From NCBI GenBank assembly GCA_026419785.1, contig JAODTK010005781.1, forward strand, positions 372,001 to 436,000: DNA of 64,000 bases, in the 5' to 3' direction. The notes below the pieces were generated by a model. That model did not search any database, was not told the DNA's origin, and worked only from the letters and a program-made list of their open reading frames with translations. This DNA comes from Sclerodactyla briareus. Taxonomy: Eukaryota; Echinodermata; Holothuroidea; Dendrochirotida; Sclerodactylidae. Of this stretch, positions 12,951-24,827 are shown piece after piece. A program made the translations under genes and the position numbers. Positions within the stretch are counted from its first letter, which is position 1. Every line of letters begins with the position of its first letter.

Positions 12951-14403
12951 GCAGGCGACATAGGCGGCACAAGCGTGGGTCGGGGGGATGCGTCCCCCCA
13001 AATTCAGAGTGGGGGGTCGGGCCCCCCCTAAAATTTGACAATGAATTTTGAAAATTAACACCAACATCGACAATTGAACTATCATTCTCTTCTGCGAACA
13101 TTATGGAATACATAGACAATAGATTATCCATCCCTAAATAAATGTCAAACTAGTATCCTTTCCTAAGGTCAACAAATGTTGCCGTACCGAACCCGTTGCG
13201 CCGGTCTGGCGACTATTCGCCAGCTGTAGCGGATTTCTGTAATCGAATGGGAAATATTTACCCTCCGCGTAGAGAAATTTGAAACCTAGCACACGAAATA
13301 AACAACACGAGTCTGCATTTTTGGCATACAAGTGATGCCGACTGACTGTGCTGCCTAGTCCTCTTGACTAGGCCTACTAAGATTCAGATGACAATAATCA
13401 CCGCTGTATCACGTACAGGCCACACTCTTGCAACAAATTGGGACATTTGAAAAAAATATCTTAAATTGCCATAGAAAAGTGATGCTTGCATTTTTGTTTC
13501 AGCGTTATGATTGACATAATAAATACCCCAAGGACCATGTCTGGAATGACTTTATCATTTTACTATCTTGCAGTAATGGCGTTAGGTGTTACACGTTTCA
13601 AATAGAAAAAACACCAAAATAGCATGAATTCATGGTATCAAACTTGGATACTTTAAAATTGCTCATTAAATTTGCATACCGTATGTTCGATACCACATAA
13701 CTATCTTTAAACCTTGATTCACTTTTTTGTTACAACCTTCATCCCAAGTGGAAATGGGTCTTACGTACGTTTCAAATACACCACTTTGGTGTCTTTAAAC
13801 GTACGTAATAATTTTTCACGGTTAGTTGGTCAACCATTGTAAAATGCGAGGAACCCAAAGTGTTAAAACAAGTTAATCTTTGCCAGTGTTTGGTCCTCGT
13901 CCCACCTACGGGAGGCGACCAAACCCTAACAGACTACCGTCCGATAACGACTAACGCACGTGACCACAGTGGGATGGCCAACTGGGGGCGGGATAAGGGG
14001 CTCCTTAGTGAGCATCAAATTCCTCAGTCCTCGATCATGGCACTGGAAATTCCCGAATGATCGCAGAGTTTGTGTGACATCCCTTTCCCCGGCTCTCCCT
14101 CAGTCGGGAATTTGCTGTCTCCAAACCCATCTGATAGGCATTATCATTCTTCATACATCCATTTTATTAATAACTACATTTTGCAGGACAGGACCCAGTT
14201 TTATAATGGGTATACTAGCTCACAAACGTCAGGAAGGTCATTGCCAGGTCATCTGGGAGGTTTGTTAAAACCCAAAATTTTCGTGCACGATCCGCGCCAA
14301 CCAATGGTGGCGCTCCGCTTAGATAGTAACACACATCAATTCAGAAAAAGTTTGACTGCGTCCCCCCCTAAATTTGTAGGCTTCCGCCGCCACTGGCAGG
14401 CGA
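12951..14403. mobile_element. hAT-type DNA element with 8-bp TSD
   Basis: The 8-mer GCAGGCGA occurs exactly at 12951-12958 and 14396-14403. Between them, 12959 begins CATAGGCGGCACAAGC. The reverse complement of the end at 14395 begins CAGTGGCGGCGGAAGC, which is 12 of 16 identical. G-rich subterminal sequence lies at both ends. An 8-bp duplication and CA-starting short inverted ends are typical of hAT elements. The 1437-bp body has no transposase: the open frames at 13860-14408 match nothing known. It is therefore a non-autonomous or decayed copy. Confidence 0.75.
13761..13808. repeat. strong nested hairpin
   Basis: TTACGTACGTTT (13761-13772) and AAACGTACGTAA (13797-13808) are perfect inverted copies. 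Inside them ACACCA (13778-13783) and TGGTGT (13787-13792) pair around CTT. It lies close to the middle of the hAT element. Confidence 0.85.
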
Positions 14404-16029
14404 AATGAAACAGAGGGAGGAAGTATTTTTTGCCCTATAAATTTAGGCATTTCTGCTAGTATGAAGATTATTATGTTCTATTAGAGCAAACCTTTCAAGC
14501 ATTCTGTTATGGAGGAGTAGTGTTGAGATGTAGTTTTTCACAGGAAGTGCATGGTTGATAAAAGAGTCTCCCACACGATCACTGACTAAGAAAGCTGACA
14601 GGCATCAATGATACGTGAACATTTGCTGAGATTTTCAAACTGGAGAACCAACGATTCAGAATCTCAAACCGGACAAATATTCAATATGTAGTAACTCATG
14701 ATCCTTATTGCACTTCTGGTGCACGATCTCTGCACTGCTTGTGGATCTCAAGTCCTGTCCACACATATTGGGGGATTCCATGCACATCTTTATTTTGCAG
14801 CCCCTCCCCTCCCCTCCCCTTCTCCTTAACATCCTATGAGTCTAGGTCATGACATGCTTGGTCAACTCTGATAGCCATGGAACATTGAGCCACAAGTGAA
14901 CCACTTCAGATGTGTTATTATCCTCCAGGTTCTGCCTCAGTAGCTGCTCTATTTTAATCATGATATAGCAATAGCGCTGGGAGGGGGGGGGGGTATTAGT
15001 ATGAGCCAGTAGCTCATCTGTTGAGCCTCCCTGCCCACAGGGAAGGAGAGCATGACTATATTAAAGGGGAACTCCAGCAAGAGACATGTTCCTTCACTTT
15101 TCTGCATTTCTTCAAACCATTTTCATCCATATTATGATCGCTCCAACAACCCTTCCCATGATCAAACCACACCGGTTACAACTTCCTGCATGTGGCTAGT
15201 GCACCCTAACACAGCGCTACTGTGCACAGTGCCATATTATCATAACTTTTTTGGGAATCCTCCTTAATTGGGACGTAGGCGATGACAGAGACTGTGCTAT
15301 ATCATTCCAGCTATAAACTGTTATTTGACTACGTCCATCAAACTTTTAGCATGGCTTCGCCGATACAAACATACTTTATAATCTTTACTACCCTTTCCCC
15401 TTTCCAAATTAGCTTTCTCACCTCAATTTCTTGAGAAAATTCAAACAAAATGACTGTATATTGTTTGACATAACTCAATCTGACCAAAACAAGCAGTCAC
15501 ATGATTCAATGACCAATCAGATTCTGCACCTTCACGAAGGATGTCACTGGGAAATTTGTACAGTGAAATCTCCACACATAGTCAAGTCAATGAGAATCTC
15601 TAAAGACTTTGTGTGGAAACATTGGATCAAGTTCAAAAAATTTTTAGCGAGAGGGGAATTCACCAATTCATTGGTTCTTGTGACCTTTTCTTGTCGGTTG
15701 TAGGCCAGACCTTCACTAGAAACCAGCTGGAGATCTCCACCAGTGTAATTATGCATTTAATTTGGTTTGATGAACAGTATTCTTGTTTGAAATAATTCGA
15801 TAGCATAGTGTCGCTACGTGGGCCTGGGCAAGGTACGTGCACAAAGGCTAGGCTGTGCATGTTTCGCTGCTTGGTCGTTGACTACGTCACAATGTTGGGG
15901 GATATTGAAAGTTGCGCAATAATGGTTGCTGTGGACAGTACCAAGGTGGATGGCCCCATGGAAGTTTTTGGACACCAAGGGTCGAGCGAGACTTTTGAAT
16001 TCACTGAGACATGATAACCGGGGTCGTGT
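14404..16029. other. no recognised feature
   Basis: Unassigned. The several overlapping short frames at 15431-16121 on both strands have no splice or family support. A G run lies near 14983-14992. Confidence 0.45.
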
Positions 16030-16500
16030 ACATCCATTAAAGCTACATCCAGCCTTTGCCAATATTGGAGAGAATAAGCATCAATGATATTGAGAATGAA
16101 TGACATCGTTTGATACCTCACCTACAAGAAGAACTTCGTCAAAATTACAGCACTCAAATCATTCCTATTTAGAGAAAATGGTGATCAAATCGCGCATTTT
16201 CAAGAAAAACTGGCGGCTGTAACAAATAATGTTTTCCCACAGGGTCCTATTCATGAATTACAAATTTTGACCAGCTGATACTATATCGTTTCAACAGATT
16301 TCTCTAATTGTAGTTTTTATATCAGTCAATACAATGGATTACTTCAGTTATGGCTAGCTTTGTGACTGGAAGGAGGACATGAATAAATATGACGGATAAC
16401 GGTAATAATTTTCTAGTGTTCAGGACATAGTTCATGGGAATTAGGGAATTTTACAACTTGCCGCATTGAACAGTTGTTGGGCCTGCCACTAAATCAAGAC
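16030..16500. repeat. dispersed 470-bp repeat, copy 1
   Basis: Aligns over its length with 31995-32490 in the same order: AATGATATTGA, GTTTGATACCT, ATTACAGC, CGGTGATCA-like, TCAACTGAT-like, TATATCAGTCAATACAAT, GGACATA.TTCAT and TGTT.TGGGCCTG. No inverted ends or coding frame. Family unknown. Confidence 0.8.
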
Positions 16501-17067
16501 AATTTCCCAGAGGAGTTCAGGTACCAGTATTTGAGTATATATATTTGACAGTTTCTCTTGAGACCCGTTTCTCTCTTCTGCATTCTTGCTGTTACGAAAA
16601 GATGTAAGAGGTAGATGAAAGGTTGACCTAACTCACTCAGAAACAATCAAGGATTGATGGTGAGAATTTGAGAGGTTTGCCAAAATTTTGAGCCGAGATG
16701 CTCAATATGTAGAGCTTCAGGTTGGCAAAATGAGAAAAGCAAAGAGGTGGTCACCCTCTTTTTGTTATTGCCAGAGATGTTCCATGCTGGTTGGGTGTGG
16801 GGCATGGTTCAAATGGGGTGAATACCAGAACAAACCACATTCCTTCCCTCGCAGAGGGCTTCAGGGCTTGCAAATTTTATTATCTGTTTTTGTCTGATTT
16901 TTTCTAATTTCCAGACTAGGAGGATAGACCTCTGCCCTCATATACCATGCTCTCCTTTTTTCCCATGTGAACAATAGCAATGTTTCACCTTCTCATCCCC
17001 CCCCCTATAATTGCATCCCCCCTCTCCAACAAGAAGTAGGATGAGCTGCTTTCTGCCTGCTACTCAC

Positions 17068-17177
17068 TTGGAATGCTGTATTGCATCCATCCATGCAATG
17101 CACTCAGCCTCTGACTCGCTCCGGAGTTCATACTGCCTCTGGGCATCGTATCGGAAATGGATTACAAAATGCCAGTA
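17068..17177 (-). CDS. PH-domain exon (C-terminal part)
   Basis: On the minus strand a pyrimidine-rich acceptor (TTTTTCTCTTCCAG) precedes 36 codons plus two bases, and a GTGAGT donor follows directly. The peptide contains YWHFVIHFRYDAQRQYELRS and ESEAECIAWMDAIQHS. This is the last beta strands and the closing alpha helix of a pleckstrin-homology domain, with the near-invariant helix Trp at residue 29 and the usual A-E-x-x-x-W-x-x-A-I spacing. PH domains bind phosphoinositides or proteins and target signalling or trafficking factors to membranes. The exon starts in phase 0 and ends in phase 2. The N-terminal half of the domain should lie at higher coordinates, but I could not find it here, so introns are probably large. 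The parent gene cannot be named from 36 residues. Confidence 0.72.
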
Positions 17178-17330
17178 CTGGAAGAGAAAAAGGAATATTG
17201 AACGATTCGTAGGTTTGCCATTTTGCATATATTCACAATTTGACAACTCGAACTGGGCATCAGGGTCTTGCCAGAAGGCAACTGTCACTTATTATAATTC
17301 ATTTTTTAGAGGTTTAGCAAGCCCCGGAAT

Positions 17331-17460
17331 GGCAATTCATAAGCAATGTACTTACCTCTCATCACTAACAATCGCAGTTCACCTAGCTACCCACTAGCCA
17401 CTGGGGATCTGGAAAATTCTTGTCGGCCAGGCACTGGCCACATACGTCGTTCCGTTCATG
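17331..17460 (-). repeat. dispersed repeat with splice-donor-like end, copy 2
   Basis: Homologous to 12844-12950. On the minus strand it carries GGTAAGTACATTGCTTAT about 155 bp upstream of the PH exon. All three minus-strand frames before this donor contain stops or no acceptor, so it is not counted as an exon. Confidence 0.55.
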
Positions 17461-17743
17461 GCAGACGGGACGGGGAAAAAGGAAGAAAGGGGGTATTCAT
17501 ATGTGAGGACATTTCTATACTATTCCTACCATTAATAAATTCAAAGCGAGCAGAAATTGTTTTCCTAAAGAGCAGTCCTGTGGGATAGGCTTCAGGAAGC
17601 AGATTAGCTGATGTATGAAATATAGTCTTCCTAATTTTTTTTTTTGAGGTTTCCTTATTTAGAGTGAATAGTTTGTATAGGAAATGAGTTAGGAATTTCA
17701 CAGAGAGATATGAGAAGAGTCTTTCGGTTGATACTGCAGCAAT

Positions 17744-18181
17744 AATTAGGCTGGCACCATTGATGATTCATGAGTTACCTCAATTGAGCTAGCACTGGCT
17801 GACGATTCAAGAGTTACGTCATTTAGGCTGACACCATTGATGATTCATGAGTTACCTCAATTGAGCTAGCACTGCTGATGATTCCGGAGTTACATCAATT
17901 GAGCTACATTGTAGCACTGGCTGACGATTCAAGAGTTACGTCATTTAGGCTGACACCATTGATGATTCATGAGTTACCTCATTGAGCTAGCACTGGCTGA
18001 CGATTCAAGAGTACATCAATTGAGCTAGCACTGCTGATGATTCCGGAGTACATCAATTGAGCTACATTGTAGCACTGGCTGACGATTCAAGAGTTACGTC
18101 ATTTAGGCTGACAACCATTGATGATTCATGAGTTACCTCAATTGAGCTAGCACTGGCTGACGATCCAAGAGTTACATCTAT
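17744..18181. repeat. 39-bp minisatellite with higher-order units
   Basis: Subunits of 38-39 bp alternate. Type A has CACCATTGATGATTCATGAG, type B has GGCTGACGATTCAAGAGTTA, and a third type has GCTGATGATTCCGGAGTTAC. They recur as a block of about 155 bp (for example 17806-17940 against 17950-18070), which points to recent duplication of several subunits together. Many B subunits contain GTTACGTCA. Confidence 0.85.
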
Positions 18182-19111
18182 TAATTTGAGATTCACAAGA
18201 AGCCTGTAAATGAGCCAGTTCAGCTCCCTCAGATCCTCAGACTTCAAAACTTTACATGGGTTTTAGGGAGTAATTTCCAGATGGTACAACTTGACAACAA
18301 TTCAAATATCATGATTGTAGCACCTTGCTGATGATGTACATTTATCCTGCCATATGGGCTACTGCTGACTATCATGTGGTCTGGGCTTTTTTATTACTGC
18401 TGGACCCAAAACAAAACAACAAAAATAAATTTATTATGTGCCATATACAAGCAGTGATTTGGCAATGGCGGAGATCATAGCAGAACCAAATACAGTGGAA
18501 TTAAAAGTTAAATGGGACAAAGAGTCTAAATGAGAGGTGCAGAGCTGTGAGAGTATGAGATAGGTGTTTCGTTTTCGTGAATGTTTCTTAACATCTAAGC
18601 ACCTGTTTTACTTGATTTTCTTATAAGGGGAAGGTCTATAACACTAGATGAACCAGGCCTCTGATACCAGACCCAGGCGGATCCATACACAGAGTCTACT
18701 ACACTGCCTATATCTCAAAAGGACCTCGTCCATGAAGATTGTTGCAACAAATATCGTGCTCACAATGGTAGGGATAATCTTTTGAATCTGCAGGATGTTT
18801 GCACAAACATCTCTGACATTTATATCAATACACCTTTGTTTGATAAGACTAACTACTCCAGCACTCAGCCCACGTATGACACAGTGACACAGCTACAAAT
18901 AGTACAAATAAATGCACTCATGAGGAGACTGATCCTGGGAACACTGGACAGTATCCTAGCAGTAGTCAAGTTTCTGCCAGAACCGTACTTCCAACAAGCA
19001 AGGAATGGACACATACTCCATGCAACGGAGAATCCTACGAGCCGACCCAAATGTGAGCAAACACTACCCTATTTCTACACACGTTATTGATGTTCCTCTG
19101 TTTGCCTCCAG
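18182..19111. other. no clear gene; coding-like frames near 18964-19117
   Basis: The stretch from 18964 to the TAA at about 19118 is open in one frame and includes QRRILRADPNVSKHYPIS and THVIDVPLFASRVP, which look protein-like but match no family I know. A GTGAGC donor-like site falls inside it at about 19050. Confidence 0.25.
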
Positions 19112-19236
19112 GGTGCCATAATTTCCGTCAGAGCAAGTTACCTCACGTGGAGACGACTGCACAAGGGGAAAAATTCCAATCAGACATAATCATGAAAGTG
19201 ATGGAGCCATTAATGTGTGATGAGTTGGGCAATGGG
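19112..19236 (+). CDS. candidate exon, unidentified
   Basis: A good acceptor (TTCCTCTGTTTGCCTCCAG) ends at 19111. After two bases there are 41 open codons to a TAG at 19237. The peptide includes CHNFRQSKLPHVETTAQGEK and FQSDIIMKVMEPLMCDE. GGGTAGAG just before the stop offers only a weak donor. The phase of that donor does not match the candidate exon at 19365, so the two are not simply consecutive exons. It could be a pseudogene or a relic of a mobile element gene. Confidence 0.25.
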
Positions 19237-19364
19237 TAGAGTTAGTTATAATACCGAGTTCCCCGCAGCAAATAGATAATCATTCATCCGGATGGAAATA
19301 CATCAGGACTAGGTAAGATAAATGAAACAGACTTGTTTTTCACCTCTCGTTTTTTTTTTTACAG

Positions 19365-19462
19365 AATACCGAAAACTCTATGCAGCACGGAATCATTCAA
19401 CCAAAAACAAGCTTGATGTGTATTGGACAACTCGGTGGCATTATGGAGAGATGGAGTTTTAA
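19365..19462 (+). CDS. candidate terminal exon, unidentified
   Basis: A long T tract with ACAG at 19361-19364 is among the stronger acceptors in the window. Two bases and 31 codons follow, ending in TAA. The encoded end starts YRKLYAARNHSTKNKLDVYW and finishes TTRWHYGEMEF, rich in Tyr, Trp and charged residues, and unlike random translation of AT-rich DNA. The other two frames are also partly open, which weakens the case. No family is recognised. It shares its phase with the candidates at 3493, 6291 and 6656. Confidence 0.35.
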
Positions 19463-20763
19463 GAGTGTAAATTAGGCATCTCCAACACACAAGAGTATGA
19501 TGGAGAGCATGTTAGGAAGGGCACACTAGTAAGTGGCAATATTGTAGAAGGGGATAGCTGGCCAGGTACCCAATCACCTCTCCCCCAAGATAGAGATGAG
19601 ACATTTATGCACCCCTGCCTCGTTTTCACCTAGAAAACCCCACCCCCTTTCCCCCCATGTAGCACTCATAGCTCCAATAAGTTGAATGAGTTTCATTCAC
19701 TGTGGCAATCCTACTCCCACTGTTTGTGAAATGTTTACCTATCTCAACCACATCATTATTCAAGCATCAATAAATAAAAATTCGAACTTTCCAACAATAT
19801 CTCTGTTTTTTTATATACTTCATTTAAATTCCAAAAATATCACCTTCCTTCACCCAAATCATTGTCCCTCCCTGAACTTTTTTATATCCAGCCTGTCATT
19901 CCGCTATCCCCCCCTTCCCCACTAGTGAAACTTGAGGCTCGAGAATCAGCCTTAATTATTCAGGAATATGACAATCTCCAAACAGAGAGAAACAACCCTA
20001 CGATATGCAGGTTTATTTGCGATAATCCCTCTTCCGAAATTCACCTACATTTTCACACATTTCTGCACACCTTAAAGTATTTCATCACACCAAAAATATT
20101 CCCAGTCCGACCACCGTGCGACTTCCCACTATCAATTTATGCGGGGAGAAAAAATTGGCAGGTCTCCTTGGGAACATTTGACGCCAAGCTAGGCTCAGTC
20201 GGAGAGAGTGGTAAGGTGAGATAACCGGAACCTAAATAAGTGCTATCACCTGCAGGTGACGGGGAAAAAAAAAATTACCTTCTCAATTAATGGAAAAAGG
20301 TGAAGAAAGCTTCTAGTGAAGACTGAAGAGTCCAACAGACAAACCAATTGCTTAGCTTCATTGAAATTGGTGTTAGCCTACTAAATTGGGGAGCTGAGAC
20401 TGTACAAATATAAACCTGGGGAAGCAAGATGGTTGAAGCAATTCATTCATGGATTGCAGTCAAATATTCCTCAAGGTATACTCGCAGAGCTGAGGATCAA
20501 ACCTATACAAGTCTTGGGAAGGGGCACCTAAATACCAGAGGTGGGGGATGGGACATGACCATGCCATGGAAACATTTTTCTCTGTTTCGCCAAATATTCT
20601 CTCAACAAGCCACTCCCACCATGTACTGAGGCAATTAAAACAGAAAGATAATCGGACAAAACAACTCAAATGAAATTGTGGTACGTAACATGCTCCTGTT
20701 TGTGGTATATTAGGTCGCTCAAGTTATATTCACAATAAATTAACTGTACATAATACACACACC
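19463..20763. other. no recognised feature
   Basis: Unassigned AT-rich DNA with several C and A runs. Confidence 0.45.
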
Positions 20764-20831
20764 ATACATGATAACACATACCGTACATGATACACACACA
20801 CCGGTACATGATACACATATCGTACATGATA
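20764..20831. repeat. short tandem repeat, 18-21 bp
   Basis: Three and a half copies of a unit TACATGATACACACA(CAC)CG. Confidence 0.8.
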
Positions 20832-23640
20832 CTGTTAAGAAGCCACACAAGTTCTCTCTTAATAAATATCAATTTTGCATTCACTGGATTCTTTTATTTT
20901 TTGGTAGTGATTTGATTTAAAATATGAGGTTTAAAACATCCAGAAAATGTCCTGTGAATGAAGCTTTGACAGTGGCGGTTGCACCATTAATTTTGAACAG
21001 GCCTTGACAAAACTCCCCACCAGGATTCTGTGGGAAGAATAATAAGAAGTGGTATATAACAAATGGGCCGACCTAAAGCATGCATACATACAAGAGATTG
21101 AAATATGATACAATATTCGTCCCATTGCTCTGACCTGGCTGTGTTGCTGCTCTACTGACAGGTGTACATGCAATCAGTTTCATTCATTCTGTGTGCAGCC
21201 AACGCGGGTTCGTTTTGTGGAGGCATTGATTTTTTAGGGTGATGGCAACAATACTGGAGTAGCGACAACTTAGTCAAGGGAACGCGGCTCCCTGGAAACC
21301 TTCATGGAGAACAAGATGGTGCTATTTAAAGGTTGAAACGGGTCCACTTTTTCTTGCACATGCCTAAGGTGTGTGTGTTCACCAGTAATTGTAATGATGA
21401 GCTTTCCAGAAATCATGTCCTCCCAGTCATGAGCCTGAACAACTGTTCAGTGATAACAAAAAACGATAGGATTCTCCCCCTTGGAGTCCGGCAATACAAC
21501 CTACCTAACTAATTCCAACCTAATACATGCAATTTTGAGTTCTTTAGATATCATGCGAACAAGAAGTATCATACACACACACACAAACACATAACCTCTG
21601 ACTGCATATATCCCTATTGCCTTTGTGAAAAAATGAATATAAAAACTGACCTGAACTTCCATTTTGAGAACTATCACCTTTATATTTGGGTTTGGTGAAA
21701 TGAAATACCTCTATGATTGAGAACTGTTTGTACCTTATGTGTGCATGTGGCAAATATATCATCGGTTATGTCCATTCAGTAACAAAGAACAAACTTCTGT
21801 CGCCTTCCACATCAAAAGACCACAGACCTTTAATTTATTAACTCCAATGCAGTGAAGGGACTAAGTGAAATATTTCTTTGTCAGGAAATTTGATTGCTCA
21901 AGGTGATTCACTCTCAGGTGCCAAATGGTGAGCCCCAGATGAGCACCTGTATATATTATTAAGCAACCATACTCTCACCAACAGATCAGGTAGCCACCAG
22001 CAAGCAAGAAGAACAAAGAAGGCTCTCAACAGGGAGAAAAAAAGTCCTGAGGCCCGGGCCAATAGAGCGCCAGGAAAATGTATCACACTGTTTTTGAGGT
22101 CTGCAGTGCAAGTTAACTGGTTTCGGATTGAAGAGCAGCCATGCTCATCTTAACATAAGAAAATTAAAGAATATTACAGTTTTGGATGTATTAGATAGCA
22201 TTTAACACAGTACTCTTCCTCTCTGACCCTTTAAATAAAACCAGAACACATCAACGAGCACTTGAATCATACCTCTAACCAGGAGTGTAGTCGAGGGCCG
22301 TCCAAGCCAAGGCCGAGACCGGCATCATTTCTTGAGTTGAACACTTGTATGTATGACGGGCCCCTCGAGGCCAAAACGGGGCCGAGGCAGGACATCCCTG
22401 CCTCTAACATTAAGTAACTATAGAGAGGGCACTACACGCCAGAGAGACAGGTGAGTGGTCAGATCTCAGTCCGAGCGGCCGTGGCTGGGTCATCCGACCT
22501 CCAAAAAATTTCAAATCAGTTACAATGCTAAAAGGCACAACCACTTGTGGAAAGTCAGGAGGTCCAGAGCAGTGGAGAGCACAATGTTTCGTGTGGCCTA
22601 GAGATGTTATTTAATTGGATTTCTACAAGTTCAGTGAGGCCCACCAAGAAACCCTTGCGTATTGATCGTGAATATGAGCACTGGCAAACTCGCCTTTTCT
22701 TCCAGATTCAGTGCTCACATGGTGTTGTGAAAGGGATATGACTGAACCCAACCTGCTCCCGGGACCACTATCCTTACATCCCATCCAATAGGAGATCAGT
22801 GGACTCCTAGCCTGCTATTAGCCGAGGCTATGGGAGAGCCAAGTTAGCAATTCTCAGATAGACGTCCATCTGCAGGACTTCGCCGTAACAAATCAGAAGA
22901 AAACTTGGGGATCTCAGTTGTCATTCATTCCTCCTAAAATGAATCACAATCTAAAGGATATTTTAATTGCGAAAATACTACTGATTTAGCCTCCTCCCCA
23001 ATTCAATATAATACTAAAACAAGAATTTATCAAGTATATTTTGCCCTGAAATGTATGGTAATACAGAGCATTTGTATTGCAATGTATTTAGTAACATACA
23101 TGTGAATATACAAATCTATAGCCTATAACGTTAACTGAAAAAGAAAACTGAAGAATCAAAATACCACAGCACCCCTCATTATGGTATCTAATAGCGATGT
23201 ATATACCTATCTTTCATAACTACACTCGCAGTGTCCTAGCAATAGTGCTCTCGATTTTGGCATAATCTTCAGGACCAGAGGTGGTCAGCTTGACAGTTCT
23301 ATGATGAGGGCGAATGGAACAGGTGAACAAATATCAGTAAGAAGGCTCTCAGTCAGAAAGCTAGGAGTGAAATGTAGTGATAGAGACGTGTGGTAAAGCA
23401 AATGTCACTAGTGTTGTGTCATCTTCTCCCGAGCTTCCTGCATGGAATCCACCTCTTAGCTAGGTCACAGGAGTTTGAGGGACTGATAATAATACATGTC
23501 TGAGTCTAGCTAGAGAATCTGGACTGGGTCCAGTTCACTGAACTAAACTAATTCACAACTTGTGAACATATTCCACCTGGGCCAGGTCGGGGCGATCAAT
23601 GCCCTGATCAACAGGCAGGGTTTAAGATTAAGGGAGGACC
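20832..23640. other. no gene; one GC-rich inverted segment
   Basis: No exon recognised. At 22280-22395 GC-rich words CGAGGGCCGTC and GACGGGCCCCTCG form an imperfect inverted pair and GGCCGAG words recur, which suggests a small MITE fragment. A (CA)n run lies near 21570-21590. Confidence 0.4.
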
Positions 23641-23741
23641 CAGGGGCTAGCTCCCTGAAAAAAAACAATAACCCCTGCGTACATATGAAATTACATAGAC
23701 TGGGGGCAATTTTTTGGGGGGGGGGGGGCAAATAGCCCCTG
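23641..23741. mobile_element. 101-bp TIR-bounded sequence
   Basis: Begins CAGGGGCTAG and ends ATAGCCCCTG, a near-perfect 9-10 bp terminal inverted repeat of the hAT-like CAGGGG type. It encloses an A run and a G run. No 8-bp duplication is visible, so it may be a deletion remnant. Confidence 0.45.
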
Positions 23742-24800
23742 AGTTCTTCAGTTGATCACACTGAAGTTATAGCATGTATACTCTTCCTGTATTGAAGCAC
23801 TTAAAATATATCATTTGTGTAGACAAGTGTTTAATTGATGTTACACGTGGCACCCACGGATACTTCTCGCAGGAAAAAATTTATGTTATCTTTGGTTACA
23901 GCCAGGACATTCAATGTAAACACAATGCTAATTGATTACTTTTGGCTGCCACACAAAGTAAGGTTCATCAATGTGAGATCATATAGGACTTCATTCATAG
24001 ACCTTAAGAGAATGATGCGAACATTCAGGGTTTTGCATAGTCATAGAAGGTGCCATTAAGTCTGTCATTAGTAAATTGCTGGAGCAATGATGGCCCAATG
24101 CAAAAGAATACCATTTTAAGAGAGTGACAGGAACATATCAGCTGGAATACAGAGGGTTAATTGCTGTGATTGTGTGAAAGTACATCAAAGAAAGGCACGC
24201 ACAGTTTATATCAAAAAGTAGCATCTCTTGGGCCGAGTAGCAGGAAAAATTTACATTCTACAACAACAGTATTTATCAATCTGTAGCAGAAACAACTTCC
24301 TCTTTGACTAGGGATGTAGCACGACATGGATGGGTGTTGGATGTAATCAGAAAAAGATAACTTCACAATTATGTCTCCGAAAAGTTCCAGCGATCAGACA
24401 TTTTATATATTTTACTTATATGATGAAAAATTATGCTTCATGAAACAGAAAAAATATTTGGTTCTCTCAACTACCCCACCCTCCCCCCCCACCCCCCACC
24501 CTACCTCAAACCTTGGTATATAGCATTCTATACTACAAAGAATTTGTTATACTGCTGCAACAATCCAACTTTCTTGTAACAGAAGCATATAAACCTGGAA
24601 CAACTTGTATAAACCAGTTACACACGAAATTCATCGTGCGAAGAACGAAAGGTATGTAGAGCAATACAGCTATAACTTAAGATGGGGTTGCCAGTTGAGA
24701 TAGGGTTCAATTTTGCCCAAAGAAAAATAACGACTAGTATGCCATAAAAAAGAAGGGGGGCAAGGTGTATGTATGAGAATAGATTTTAGGATGAAGTAGA
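23742..24800. other. no recognised feature
   Basis: Unassigned, with a C-rich patch near 24480-24500. Confidence 0.45.
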
Positions 24801-24827
24801 CTCAGTGTTAGTGCACCACTTGTATTC
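24801..24827. repeat. 24-bp minisatellite, detached first unit
   Basis: CTCAGTGTTAGTGCACCACTTGTATTC matches the unit of the array that resumes at 25611. It was evidently separated from it by the insertion at 24828-25610. Confidence 0.8.

Noticed and set aside
22262-22400. GC-rich inverted segment, as a full MITE
   Set aside because: The inverted words are short and imperfect, and no target duplication or second copy was found in the window.
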